Shown: positions 1 through 10,085 of the stretch, piece after piece | Numbering within the stretch: position 1 is the first letter of the stretch | How the letters are laid out: each line of letters begins with the position of its first letter | Source: Rhizophagus irregularis | Taxonomy: Eukaryota > Glomeromycota > Glomeromycetes > Glomerales > Glomeraceae | DNA: 64,000 nt | Direction of reading: 5' to 3' | Assembly (NCBI RefSeq): GCF_026210795.1 | Contig: NC_089431.1 | Span: 1-64,000, forward strand | Notes under the pieces: generated by a model | Database searches by the model: none | The model's input: only the letters and a program-made list of their open reading frames with translations | Told to the model about the DNA's origin: nothing | Program-made: the position numbers and the translations under genes

Positions 1-651
1 AAATTTTTTTCAATTTCCTCATAAAATTTTTCTTCTTGCAAATCTTGGTATACATATTTTAATGCCGCTTTTGCATTGGTAATATAATAGGCATGTAATT
101 TTGCCATATTTTGTATACGATCAATTCCTAATCTTTAAAAATTATTAAATTATTATTAGTTATATGGAATTTATATAATTCAAAATTATGATTAACTACC
201 TGATTCTTCGTTTATTCATCATCCATCCTAATACTGAAAAAATTTGTTCACAACCAGCATTATGCGGCCTTATTGAAAAAATTTTAAAAGCTAAATCTTG
301 AATGTAATTTTTTTCATCATTTTCTTCATATGTCATACTCCACCAACTTTGAACTGTATATATTTCATCAATAAATTGATGATCATATGGAGCTTTTCTA
401 TTTCTGTAATTTGAAAACTGACCAATCAAAATCTGACTAGAATTTTTTTCTCCACCCATTTTAAGCCATATTTCTCGAATGCCATATTCAATTACTTTGC
501 GAAAAGTGCTTGTTTTCATTCCCTCACCTTAATATAAATAAAATATAAATAGTTAAAAAAAAGTTGATTAGTTTATTATTAAACATTTTTTAAAAAAATC
601 AATTCATTAAAAAAAAAAATTTAATTGCTGCGATATTTTGGATGTAATATA

Positions 652-1600
652 CAGACCCCGGCGAAAAGAATGGCGGTCAGTTTTTTTGATATCACGAATG
701 TAATCTATAGTAAAATGTGAAATATTTTTTTATTTTCTGAAAGAGGAACAGAAAATACATATATTTCATTATTTAAATAACATTTGATATGATCATCTTC
801 CCGTGTCAATAAATGCTTTAATTTATTATTGCATACTATTCGCACTCTTAACCAGCGTTATTTTGTTATGATATTTTAATATTTTCTTAACTTTCTCGCC
901 ATCCAGAGGTCAGATTGAGACAAATTTACCACCATTGGATTCCTCTTGACTATGTGGTTTGAATGGTGGTCTCAAAATTACTGTGTAGCATCTGTGTAAT
1001 GTGATAGTTCAAGTATAATAGCTGCAGTATTATGAATTTTTATGTTGTATAAAGATAATCATTTCTAAAAGCAATATAAAAGCTCAATAATATAATAAAA
1101 GACCATTATTTAAATCTCGTAATTGCAAGAAATCTAATAGTTGAAATTTTGTTTCAATACAAGCTTTGGTTCATTTAAAAGAGAAGTTTAAACTTTTTAT
1201 TTCAAACTTTCATACCAAATTCAAAAAAATTATTAGTAGTATTTCTCTGTGATAATGTGATATAACTAAATGCAATTATAATATTTGGCAGTTAAAAGTA
1301 AGTGGTTTTTTTTAAAAAAAAATTGGAATTTATTATTATGTAGGATTTTGAGCATTTTAAAAAAATTCATAGCAAATTATTATGCTCCGATTTCTATTAA
1401 ATTTATAACTTCTTGGTTTTTTAGAAGGTAAAATAGGTGTAAAAACAATAATAAATTTTCATTTTTTTTTATTGCTTTTTAAAATAGTATTCTAAAAATC
1501 CATTGGACATTTACAAGTTTTAATTTAAATAGGAAAATTCTGATCTCATATCCAAAATAACAAATGATACTCGCACCGCCATTCTTTTCGCCGGGGACTG
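652..1600. mobile_element. Tc1/mariner-type MITE (TA duplication) inside the hAT relic
   Basis: Terminal inverted repeats of about 26 bp, starting CAGWCCCCGGCGAAAAGAAT at both ends with one mismatch, lie exactly between TA dinucleotides (650-651 and 1601-1602). This is the Tc1/mariner target-site rule. Removing the element and one TA rejoins the hAT frame as ...LAF-ILHPKYR..., a continuous transposase motif, so the insertion postdates the hAT coding sequence. The 949 bp interior is AT-rich and has no convincing ORF, so it is non-autonomous. Confidence 0.9.
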
Positions 1601-3238
1601 TAAATGCAAGCATATATAATTCAATATCAAATTGCTTCTAACGCTTATTAAAAATTTCAATGCATTCTTTACGAAATGATATTTGACGTGTTTCAGGTAA
1701 ATCTTTAATAGCAGCATAAAGCTTAATTATTTCAATAAAACAATCGGCCAAGGTGGTAGATTTGAATTCAAGACATTTTAATGCTTTTTTAATTGGTTCA
1801 ATAATTGATACCAATTCTTCTAAATCAACATAAAAATGCCGATTAGAAATAATTTTTTTAATATTATTGTTTAACGTATCAGCATCTTGTACTGCAATCT
1901 GTTCATTATAATACAATTAAAATTAGTAATAATTAATAAATAATAAAAATAAATAAATTAATTTATTTGATAAAGTAAAATTAGTACTTAATACTTACAT
2001 TTTTTAAAATGGTTTCACAAGATAAAACAGAATTTGCACAATCAAACGCTGTAGACTAACGTGTTTTCACATATGATTTCAACCCTCCGCCTTTTACCAT
2101 ATTTTCCAATATTTCTGTACGCAAAGTCTCTCCAGCTTTGTGAGAAGTTTTAAAGAATCTGACAATCTTTATGCATTTTTTTAAAAGATTTTCTGCGAAA
2201 GGCAATTTACATATATCAGTGGTAATTAAATTAATTTGATGATCAATGCAACGAATTGGCATTATATTTTCATATTTTTCATTAACGAGTTTTTTTGCTT
2301 TAACCATAGAAGATGCATTATCAGATACGACCGCAGAAAATTTTTCTGCGCCCACTGATTCAATTACTTCAATTATTTTTTTGGCAATATATTGACTGGT
2401 ATGCGATTCTTTAGAAAGATTTTGAATTGAATGAATAAATTCTTTTCCACTTTTAGTGAAAATGATGAATGCGTAGAATGATTGTCCTACTGGTGACGTC
2501 CAACCATCTAACCCTTTATTATTATATAAAATTAAATATTAAATATTAAGTAATTTTTTTAATATTATTTAAATAATAATTTATATATTAAATATAAATA
2601 CCCAACGTCAAACAAGTTTCATTTTCAAGTATCCCATTGATTTTTATTTGGATATGTGATATTTCCGAATTAAGCATATTTGCAGACAATTGTTGCCGTG
2701 AAGGAAGTGAATATGCTGGGCATAATATCTTAATAAAATCTACGAAAAATGGATGTTGTACTAAATGAAATGGTATTCCGCAACAAACAAATAATTTTAT
2801 AAGAGCCTGATTGGCCATTTGTACTTTTGAATTAGCTATTTTAAGTGAATCATAATGTTCGTCAATTCGTTGTTGATTATCATAATTGCTCTTTATTTTT
2901 TTTGAGGATCTTTCATTATCATTGATTGAATCATTTGAATGACCTAAATTTCCTCGATTTCGAATAATGTTCATGTATTTTTCTTTGATTTGATAATCAA
3001 CTTTAATACACCGAAGACCAATATGAGTCTCAAGTTCATCCGTTTTTGCATTAGCCTTTTTTTCCCAACCACATACTTTACACTTAGCACCACAATGACC
3101 TTGAACTCGTGCGCCAATTTCTATAAAAAGGTCCAAACATCATTTTTCGGTCTTCCCGGCTTCCTCTTTTTAGATATCTCTGCATCATTTGTATCATCTT
3201 TATCATCGGTATTTGGCGCTAAAAGTTCTGCTGCTGCT

Positions 3239-3459
3239 AGGACTCCAAAAAATACATAAAAAGGTCACATTTAAGTTTGCTTAAAAAGAACCTAAATTTT
3301 CATGAAAATCTTGCCTTTTTTAGATAGTGCTGGTCTAAATTTTATTGTCCGTTTTGATACTGGTTAGCATTATCATAATTCTGGCCCTGAAAAGTTGCTT
3401 ATTTTAGGCCAAAATCTTGCCGATCATTTATGACTTCCATATGTATTTTTCGGGGTCCT
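3239..3459. mobile_element. hAT MITE, AGGACCCCGAAAAATAC family, copy 1
   Basis: A 221 bp element with inverted ends AGGACTCC.../...GGGGTCCT, bounded by a perfect 8 bp duplication CTGCTGCT (3231-3238 and 3460-3467), which is typical of hAT. Excision with one duplication restores the start of the hAT gene (MTAEQAA joined to ELLAPNTDD), so it landed in the first coding exon. Two more copies of the family lie at 6088-6248 and 24723-26168. Confidence 0.9.
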
Positions 3460-3481
3460 CTGCTGCTTGTTCAGCTGTCAT

Positions 3482-3756
3482 TTTACCTTTTAAAATGTTT
3501 TAAACAGTTATTCACAAAATTTATTCTTTGTATTCTTTGTTCATGAAATATGTATTTATGGTAAGACGAATTTTTATTGGTGTTAATAAATTTCTTAATT
3601 TAGATATTAATATTTAACGCCATTTTTGAATTAGTGTAATCAGGTGATTATCGATCAATTATAAAAAAAAACCACACGAAAACAACTGAAACAATACCAA
3701 AATAAATAAGAAATAATCTTATACAATAATAATTAGGTTTTATTTAATTTAAGTAC
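3482..3756. other. AT-rich upstream region with a solitary Tc1-element end
   Basis: AT-rich DNA upstream of the hAT start. At about 3611-3650 it holds CGCCATTTTTGAATTAGTGT followed by an AATCAGGTGAT-like stretch, which matches the terminal inverted repeat of the two-gene Tc1-like element at 38416-41783. No partner end was seen nearby, so it is a solo end or a truncated copy. Confidence 0.6.
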
Positions 3757-4906
3757 CCTTTATTTGCTCAAATATCCTGAAGTACCGATCGCTTACAAAA
3801 AAAGAAAACTGAAATAATTGGTAATTGTTTGATTTGTTTCATTAGCCGGATAATACTGATGCTTTGATATTTTATTCACATTACTAATTTGGTCACAAAA
3901 TTTACCAAGTAAAATTTCAGGTTATTTTTTGAAGGGAATAGGAGGCACTGCTGTACGGTAAAGATCACAAATGCTTGATTGGTCAAAACGGGATGGTTCA
4001 ATACAATACATTGATGTTTTCTAAAAAGTCGGAATGATGGGATGGGAAGAGTATTTGAAATTGTTGACAGCTTTATAAAGGAAGGAGCAAAGTTTGGAAA
4101 GAAATAATAATTCAAATTAAGTTCAAGGATCTATACCGGTAGTGAAAGTATTCTATAATTTATCAAATATATTGATCTCAAATAAATGAATATTTAATTT
4201 GGATCTCAGTTATAATATCTTGAAAATCCCTTACCCATCCAAATATCGCGAATACCAGTTGTCTACAAAAAACATGAAATAATTAGTAATCATTTCGTTA
4301 ATAAAGAAATGAATCAAAAAAAATGAACCTGACTCGCTCAAATATCCCGAATACTGATCGTCTATAAAGACGAAAAAAAGAAACAATTAGTATTAAATTG
4401 TTTCGTTAAAGAATATTCAAAGAATCCCCTCATCAATTACCATGAAATCAAGTATCCTGAAGTACCGATTGCCTACAAAAAAAAAATAAAATAAACGAAA
4501 CAATTAGTAATCATTTTGTTAACAAAAGAAATATAAATTATTTTAAAAAAAAACCCTCACCTAGTCAAGTATCCCGAAATATTGATCGTCTACAAAAAAG
4601 AAAATAAACGAAACAATTAATAATCATTTCATTATTAAAGAATTCTTTAAAAAGAACTCACATCCGTTCAAATATCCTTGCCCAAAGACTCGAAAATTCG
4701 GCCGTCTAAAAAAAGAAATATCAGAACTTAGTAAATGTTCTGTTAAAATAAATAACTAAGGTAAAATAATAAATACCCTTACCGAAATTTCCATGCGCCT
4801 GTTCAGACCGTCTAAAAAATGGAAGGAAACGAATGTTAGTGACCTTCGCTAAAAGAAACAAATTAAATTAAAAAAAAATACTTACAAAGGAGTTTGAAGA
4901 AACCAA
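3757..4906 (-). repeat. Tandem array A of exon-like modules
   Basis: On the minus strand there are eight related modules. Exon-like cores lie at 4906-4886, 4811-4783, 4705-4662, 4589-4561, 4472-4441, 4361-4329, 4262-4235 and 3791-3757. Each core is preceded by a T-run ending in TAG (AAG in the last) and is mostly followed by GTAAG, GTGAG or GTAAT (GTTCA and GTACT in two degenerate units). Most spacers are 65-90 nt and carry ACTAAT or ACTAAC about 15-40 nt before the AG, like a fungal branch point. The cores share the theme CGATCRGTAYTTCRGGATA. Unit spacing is about 95-117 bp; the last unit is separated by a degenerate stretch (3800-4230). No long ORF results from joining the cores, so whether this is a gene or a satellite is unknown. 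Confidence 0.7.
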
Positions 4907-4909
4907 CTA

Positions 4910-5420
4910 AAAAAAAAAACGAAACGTCAATAAACGTTTTATTAACGTTTCATTAAAAATTATAAAAAATTCGAAGTTTTACCTTCGAAAACCTATATAA
5001 CCGGCCTGAAACTTGTATAACAAAATTTTTGAAATTTAAAACAGGTTCTGGGCTTGTTTTAAAAGCCATTTAATCCATAAAATCATTGATAATATTGAAA
5101 GCTGTGACAATGGAGATTCGGAAATTTGTTGATAGGAAGGACTGTGATTTTAATCAATAAATAGATTTATAGCAAAAATCAGTTAATTTTCAGATGCTTC
5201 CGATTATCGATCATGCAAGTTGACTATCAGTTTACCTGTGTAAGTAAAACTACTATGCAAAATTCGTAATTAATTACATATTTCCGTAATTATTTACGCA
5301 TTTCCGTAATTATTTACGTATTTCGTAATTAATTACGTATTTCGTAAAATTGGACGAATATTCCGAAATATTTACAGCAATTAAGAAATACGTAATTCCT
5401 TATTACGAAATTAATTTCGG
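4910..5420. repeat. AT-rich spacer ending in CGTAATTAATTACG-type palindromes
   Basis: 4910-5250 is AT-rich with no recognisable gene. 5265-5405 holds repeated short palindromes of the form CGTAATTAATTACG or CGTAATTATTTACG, a motif class that recurs as satellites at 27.9-28.5 kb and 37.0-37.5 kb. Confidence 0.6.
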
Positions 5421-5439
5421 CTACAACTATAGCGAAAAT

Positions 5440-5514
5440 GCCAATCAGGCACCAATCGGCCACCAATTAGGTACCAATCAGCTACCTGATTGGTAACCGA
5501 TTGGTGCCTGATTT
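5440..5514. repeat. Short perfect-like hairpin
   Basis: About 35 nt arms (AATCAGGCACCAATCGG... and ...CCGATTGGTGCCTGATT) with inner CCAATCAG/CTGATTGG pairing form a compact hairpin. It is not next to a gene end, so a terminator role is not implied. It is probably a MITE remnant. Confidence 0.6.
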
Positions 5515-5530
5515 TTCACTTTTCGACCTG

Positions 5531-5738
5531 TGTAGTTTTGTCAAAATTTTACTATAGATTTATTATAGTTTCGGCAGAGTTTTGGCAGTTTCAGCATTTA
5601 TAATAAGTTTCGGCAGTTTCGCCTTTCTCCAAAGTTTTGCCAGTTTTTTAATATAACTTTAATAAAGTTTTGGCAGAATTTCACTTTTTGGCGAAACGCC
5701 ATCTTGTCTAAACCTCTAGGTTTCGGCAAGCAACCTTA
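5531..5738. mobile_element. Truncated copy of the TAAGGTTGCTTG MITE family
   Basis: Reverse-complement relative of the complete 245 bp MITE at 44261-44505. They share the stretch from TCAAAATTTTACTATAG through the TTTCGGCAG repeats to the end GGCAAGCAACCTTA. The left end lacks the matching terminal repeat and breaks off next to the hairpin at 5440-5514. Confidence 0.75.
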
Positions 5739-5739
5739 G

Positions 5740-6087
5740 CATATATGCACCTAAAAACTGCAGGTGTGCTTGAACGTGACAGGTGCAGCTTATTTTAAAT
5801 GGCAGATCAACTGGGATGACAGATGCATTTTATTTTAGACAGGTGTGGGCAACTTTTGACTGAAATTTGGAAAATTTTATAGGTTTACACAGATTTTATT
5901 AAAACCTTTTCCAAAATAATATAGTATACAAAAAAAAAACTAAAATAAAATAAAAAAAAATAACTTGATATTCAATTCCTGTATCAATTTATCTTTTTAC
6001 CAAATTCATATTGATTTCATTATTTTCTTGAATTTTTGTTTTTCAAGACTATTTAATAAATTTTGAATATTATTCATTAGTTGCAGC
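5740..6087. other. AT-rich intergenic DNA
   Basis: No ORF or repeat boundary was recognised. The last eight bases (GTTGCAGC) form the left flank duplication of the next MITE. Confidence 0.5.
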
Positions 6088-6248
6088 AGGACCCAGAATT
6101 ATGATAATGTCAGTCGGTTACTATAATAGGAAATAAAATTCTGACTGGAATTATCAAAACTTATCTAAAAAGGAAAGATTTTCATGATTTTTTTAGTTCA
6201 AAATATGCAAACTCAAACCTGACCCTTTTATATATATTTCTGGGTCCT
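6088..6248. mobile_element. hAT MITE, AGGACCC family, copy 2
   Basis: A 161 bp element with ends AGGACCCAGAATTATG and TATTTCTGGGTCCT, flanked by GTTGCAGC on the left and GTTGCACA on the right (6 of 8 identical, a decayed 8 bp hAT duplication). Smaller than copies 1 and 3; non-coding. Confidence 0.7.
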
Positions 6249-6329
6249 GTTGCACATGTTCTAGGACATTTCACGTTTAATAAAGTACGCCAAAAGAACC
6301 TGCTGGTATAATCATCAAAAAACAATTTT

Positions 6330-6617
6330 TTTATTGTTTGAAGCAAAATTTGCCGATTCTATCAACACAAGGGATCCTTCCAATATCTGATGTTCGAATT
6401 CCTGATCCAAAAACGGAAGCATTCATTAAAAAAGTTCTGATTGTTAGAACACTGTGGGCCTTTTTTCAAAAAAGCGAAGAATACAAGACTTATAGAAGTA
6501 TTATCTTTTCAAGATGTTTTACGTGAATTAAGAAATCGATCGTTATCTGAAAAAACTGAAATAATTGCACTTTTGAAGTGGTGCATATCTTATAGGTCAG
6601 AGGGTAATACGAAATAA
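6330..6617 (+). pseudogene. Short coding relic resembling a DUF3684/sacsin-like protein
   Basis: An open stretch 6338-6526 reads LPILSTQGILPISDVRIP and TLWAFFQKSEEYK, then shifts frame near 6515 to continue FQDVLRELRNRSLSEKTEI and LLKWCISYRSEG before a stop at about 6615-6617. The pattern resembles the segment of fungal DUF3684 (Nov/sacsin-type) proteins that precedes a KW motif, recalled from memory. There is no start context and no flanking exons, and an hAT MITE lies immediately upstream. Treat it as an unidentified gene fragment with a weak family hint. Confidence 0.3.
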
Positions 6618-6837
6618 GTTGTTTCTTTATAAAGTATCCTTGAAAATAGAGTACTTATACATTGATGTTACAAAAGTTAATTACATGTAGGAAATGATAA
6701 TTTATTATGTTAAAATGAATAAATAATATAATTTAGTTATTAATACATAAATAAATAATGACCAGTCTTATTGTTAAATTGCATTTTTTATGATTCCGAT
6801 TTATCTATTATTTTTCCCACTGTTTCATTCATTGTGG

Positions 6838-7679
6838 CTATCTTTTTTTCATTTCTTTTATTTTTTTTGATATTTCACTCAAAATTTTCTCCCCATTTTC
6901 GAGCTTATCATTAATCACTTCAAGCTTGTTAACAACCTCCTCAAGCTTACTTTTGGCTATTTTGAACTCATAATCATCCTCCCATGGAATCAGAATTTTT
7001 TCTTTTTCAAGCTTAGTAGCCCACTCATCAACATCTTCAGCGGAGGCTCTATAAATAACCGTAGTAGGTGAAGGACTGTAGGCAGATTGATTAATAACTT
7101 CTGATATTAATGATACCATTAAATTGAAAGTGTATAAGTAAGTGCATTCATTCGTACATACATTCTAAACATTGGCATGATCTTGTCACACAGTTCAAAT
7201 TCTGCCATTAATTCCACCAACTCCATAACCCATATTGTGTGCGCTTTCTTACATGTTATTTTGTAACTATCGCTTATAATCGCGACTATTAACGAAAAAA
7301 AATGTTAGATGTTGTTAAAAACAATGAAAGAAAATTTTTATTACATACTTAAAATATTAAACAGTACGATTGCTGTGCTTAATGAGAAAACAATCATGAA
7401 GATATCTAGCAGGTAATTATTTGTCCATGGTTCCAGAGAACTATAATTATTTAGAAGCATTGACCAGCTATTTTTAAGTGATTGATAAAAGCCCGTAAAT
7501 GTATTGGCTCCATTATCAGTTAAGGTATCTGACAAGAGAACCATTAATGAATGAGCAGAGGCAAATAGCACAAATATTAAAAATACAAGAAACCATCTAA
7601 TCTTCTTAAGGATATATGCGAAAACTTTGCATTGTAAGAAAAGATCAGTAAATTTGTCAATTTGTAGGACAGTAACCAT
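6838..7679 (-). pseudogene. C-terminal part of an ion-channel-like membrane protein
   Basis: The first exon, 7679-7341, has a start ATG, a strong hydrophobic helix (WFLVFLIFVLFASAHSL), a loop with SWSMLLNNY, and a second helix (FMIVFSLSTAIVLFNIL) ending at a GTAATA donor. The next segment, about 7289-7130, reads AIISDSYKITCKKAH then MELVELMAEFEL. The last, 7119-6838, has SAEDVDEWATKLEKEK and a charged coiled-coil tail. This order (last two membrane helices with a pore-like loop, cytosolic segment, coiled coil) matches the tails of TRP-like ion-transport proteins, which I recall as expanded in Rhizophagus. The N-terminal membrane domain is absent, so this is a 5'-truncated duplicate unless it starts at 7679. 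The intron 2 boundaries are uncertain. Confidence 0.5.
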
Positions 7680-7759
7680 TATAAATTAATTTTATGATGT
7701 GTGGTTACTACATTGAGAAAATGTTTCATGCCTTTATAGTAAGATTCATTTCGCAAAAA

Positions 7760-8060
7760 TTCTTCGGTATATTCATAAAAATTCAAAAAAATTCGTTATA
7801 AAAAATAATTCTTCGGTATAATCATAAAAAAATCAGAAAAAATCCGTTATAAAAAAAATCCGTTATAAAAAGGATCATTTTATATAAGCATGTTCACACA
7901 CTTTATTTCGTTAAACGTTGTACGAAATTTAATTAGTAAGGTTCGGTTTGACAAGGTTTTTTTCATATGTCAAAATCTGTACCACGCTAAAGATCCGCTA
8001 TATCGTGTTATTCGTTATATCAAAATTCGCTATAAAAAGGGCAGACTGTATATCAAGCAT
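7760..8060. repeat. AT-rich stretch with short direct repeats upstream of the 8090 gene
   Basis: TTCTTCGGTATA(A)TCATAAAAA and TCCGTTATAAAAA recur two to three times between 7770 and 7870. The rest is AT-rich and could hold the promoters of the divergent flanking genes (7679 leftwards, 8090 rightwards), but no specific element can be defended. Confidence 0.4.
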
Positions 8061-8089
8061 AAACAACAATATTATAATATTACACAGGC

Positions 8090-9656
8090 ATGCAGTCCGA
8101 AATAGATTCATTGAGACAGCGCATTACCGAGCTTGAGGCTGAGAAAGCTGAACTCGAGGCTAAGAATTCTGAGCTTCTAAAGCGGGTTATAGAAGAGACC
8201 GCCAAATACAAAGCTGAGAATGTTGAGCTCAAGGCTAGAATCGAGGAGCTAGAGAAAAATAAGATGGAAACTGCTGAGCTTAGAGATAGATTTACGATAG
8301 TAGAGCAGAGACAGATGCTAAATGAGTCGGTCCCTCTGGGACTTCCAAAAGGAAATAATTCTTCTGATAAAGATTCATCTAATTTCAATTTCTCATCCAC
8401 GAGCGTGATTGAGGAGAAGTCGTCGGAGGAGAAAGATATAGATAAATTCTTGGATGATGCACATAAGAAAAGTGTTGCTGATAATATTAGGCGATGCAAT
8501 AAGGAGAAAAAATTCAGCGTGAGACGGGTATCCAAGATGTAGCGCCTGACCCTGCATGTACTTCCTCGGAATCACCTCGTGAAATAGAAGATCATACTCA
8601 AAATGCCATTGCGATAGATTCGAAAGTATCATGTGATATAAAAACTATTAGCGATCAAGATAAATCGGGGTCGCAGTTTACTACAGGTAAACACCTATTA
8701 TCCCAGATTGATTCCGTTAAAGATAAGACGGAATCGTCTATGAAACAATCATCACAAAACTTGGCTTCCTCAAGTATAGTAACCGAATTCGCACAAAGTT
8801 TGTTGGAAGAACTACTCTCGTCCGACAGTCAACTTCAGGAACCTATAAAGTTTTCTCCTAATTCCTGGATCGATAAGTATTAAGAGACTTGCCGATTTAT
8901 TCTGCCAATCGGTTGTTACAAGAAAAAAAACTATCATAGCAAAGCGAACGGAGATTTCATCTTGGGGTCGCTTCTCCGAAAGGTTCGAAGATAAGGTCGA
9001 GGAGCTCTGGTTAGAAAATAAGAAACTTACAGATCAGACCGCAAGAAAGCAGATCTATAACGAAATGAAGCCGTACCTTACTGGCAATTCCGTCCGATGG
9101 GTATTTACGTGTAATGACCTGTAAGGCAAGAAAAGTTAATAAGTTATTTGGATATGAATATGATCCTGTAACTCTGAAAAAGATTAAAGGTATAGGGCGG
9201 CATATGGCTCAGCGGGTCACTTGCAGTGCTGATAGTATTTCAAGGTTCACTAATCCCCAAATCGATTATATTATAGAACAAGTCAATTCGAAGACAATCA
9301 CTGATCAGAGTAGTGTAGACGAAATCTTCGAGACCGTAGCTACTACTTCAATTCATGACTCAGATGATAATTTTAGTAACACCTCGGATGATACAGTTTA
9401 TTTTAAAGAAGGGACGAATGAATCGATTGAAGAGGTCTCTAAAAAGTCTGAAGTAAATGCATCAACTAAGCCCACACCAGCTAAGGTAAATACCCTTTGC
9501 TTCAACGCCTTCGGCCAGGACCAGATAATACGCACGATGGCGACTCCAATTCATGTAATGATGACTCTTGATCCCGATAGTAATTCTGGAGATGAGAACG
9601 CGATAGAGGATATTACTATCGTGACGGAAGATACGAAAGGAGAGGGTCCCCAATGA
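8090..9656 (+). pseudogene. Coiled-coil multigene-family protein, frameshifted copy
   Basis: ATG at 8090 opens a heptad-rich coiled coil (LRQRITELEAEKAELEAK, ARIEELEKNK) of about 70 residues, then an acidic linker and the conserved block DIDKFLDDAHKKSVADNIRR. Frame changes near 8515, 8855 and 9095 are needed to keep reading through GIQDVAPDP, then WGRFSERFEDKVEELW and TARKQIYNEM, then VMTCKARKVNKLFGYEY and SRFTNPQIDYIIEQVN; the last frame closes at 9656 after an acidic tail. The same blocks in the same order occur in the gene at 17522. I recognise the arrangement as a large Rhizophagus family of unknown function; the C-terminal helical block may be a nucleic-acid or protein interaction module, but that is not shown. 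Three frameshifts make it a pseudogene unless they are assembly errors. Confidence 0.7.
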
Positions 9657-10085
9657 TGAGTCCTATTATAACCGCCTAGGGAATTATCGCATACTTTAGT
9701 ACCGGACTATCCTATAAGTTTTTTTTCGAGTCCCGTGGGTGGCTTAGATATCGTGCACAGTAAAACGTCATTTATTCTTCTCCGCAGTAATACACTGCTA
9801 TGCAATTCGTGTATAATCAAAATATTTCACGATGATTCAAATTTTTAGATATTGGTCAGAAAATAATTACAGATTAACCGATGTTACATACTTCGGAGTA
9901 CTGATTTATAAAACGCGTTATCAATTAATAATCAGTGAAGTTTAATAGTTTAATACAACGCGTTCACATAATTACATAATTAATGAAGCTTATTATTCCA
10001 AATCAATAAAGTCAATAAATTTATAAACCTCTCCATAAAAATCGTATTTCATTCTATCTTAATTCCTCTAAATCAAAACGACAAT
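9657..10085. other. Intergenic, probable promoter region of the 10086 gene
   Basis: AT-rich, with no ORF. The A/T-rich stretch 9930-10080 immediately precedes the ATG and may contain the promoter; no conserved element is claimed. Confidence 0.4.

Larger units (their letters stand above)
1..3481 (-). pseudogene. hAT-family transposase relic, multi-exon, runs off left edge
   Basis: A decayed hAT transposase read leftwards from the ATG at 3481-3479. In order: an acidic N-terminus, an AT-hook-like KRKPGRPK stretch and a BED-type zinc finger (W..F then CKVC near 3060) with a frameshift at about 3128-3135; an exon to about 2610 containing the PFFVDFIK and PAYSLPSRQQL motifs usual before the catalytic core; 2515-1999 with LDGWTSPVG, SDNASSMV and CIDHQINL; 1914-1601; and the C-terminal dimerisation region 519-196 (PHNAGCEQIFSVLGW, then KRRIR). 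After a further intron, 135-1 continues as LGIDRIQNMAKLH. Nonsense codons at 2058-2056 and 1640-1638 each sit where relatives of this family have Trp. Two MITEs interrupt the coding sequence. Not functional as it stands. The hAT assignment is firm; exact exon ends are partly inferred. Confidence 0.85.

Noticed and set aside
5440-5514. Rho-independent-like terminator
   Set aside because: Eukaryotic context, no upstream gene end nearby, and no trailing T-run appropriate to a terminator.
8080-8632. Ser/Phe-rich minus-strand open frames of 151 and 79 codons
   Set aside because: Antisense shadows of the coiled-coil gene that begins at 8090.
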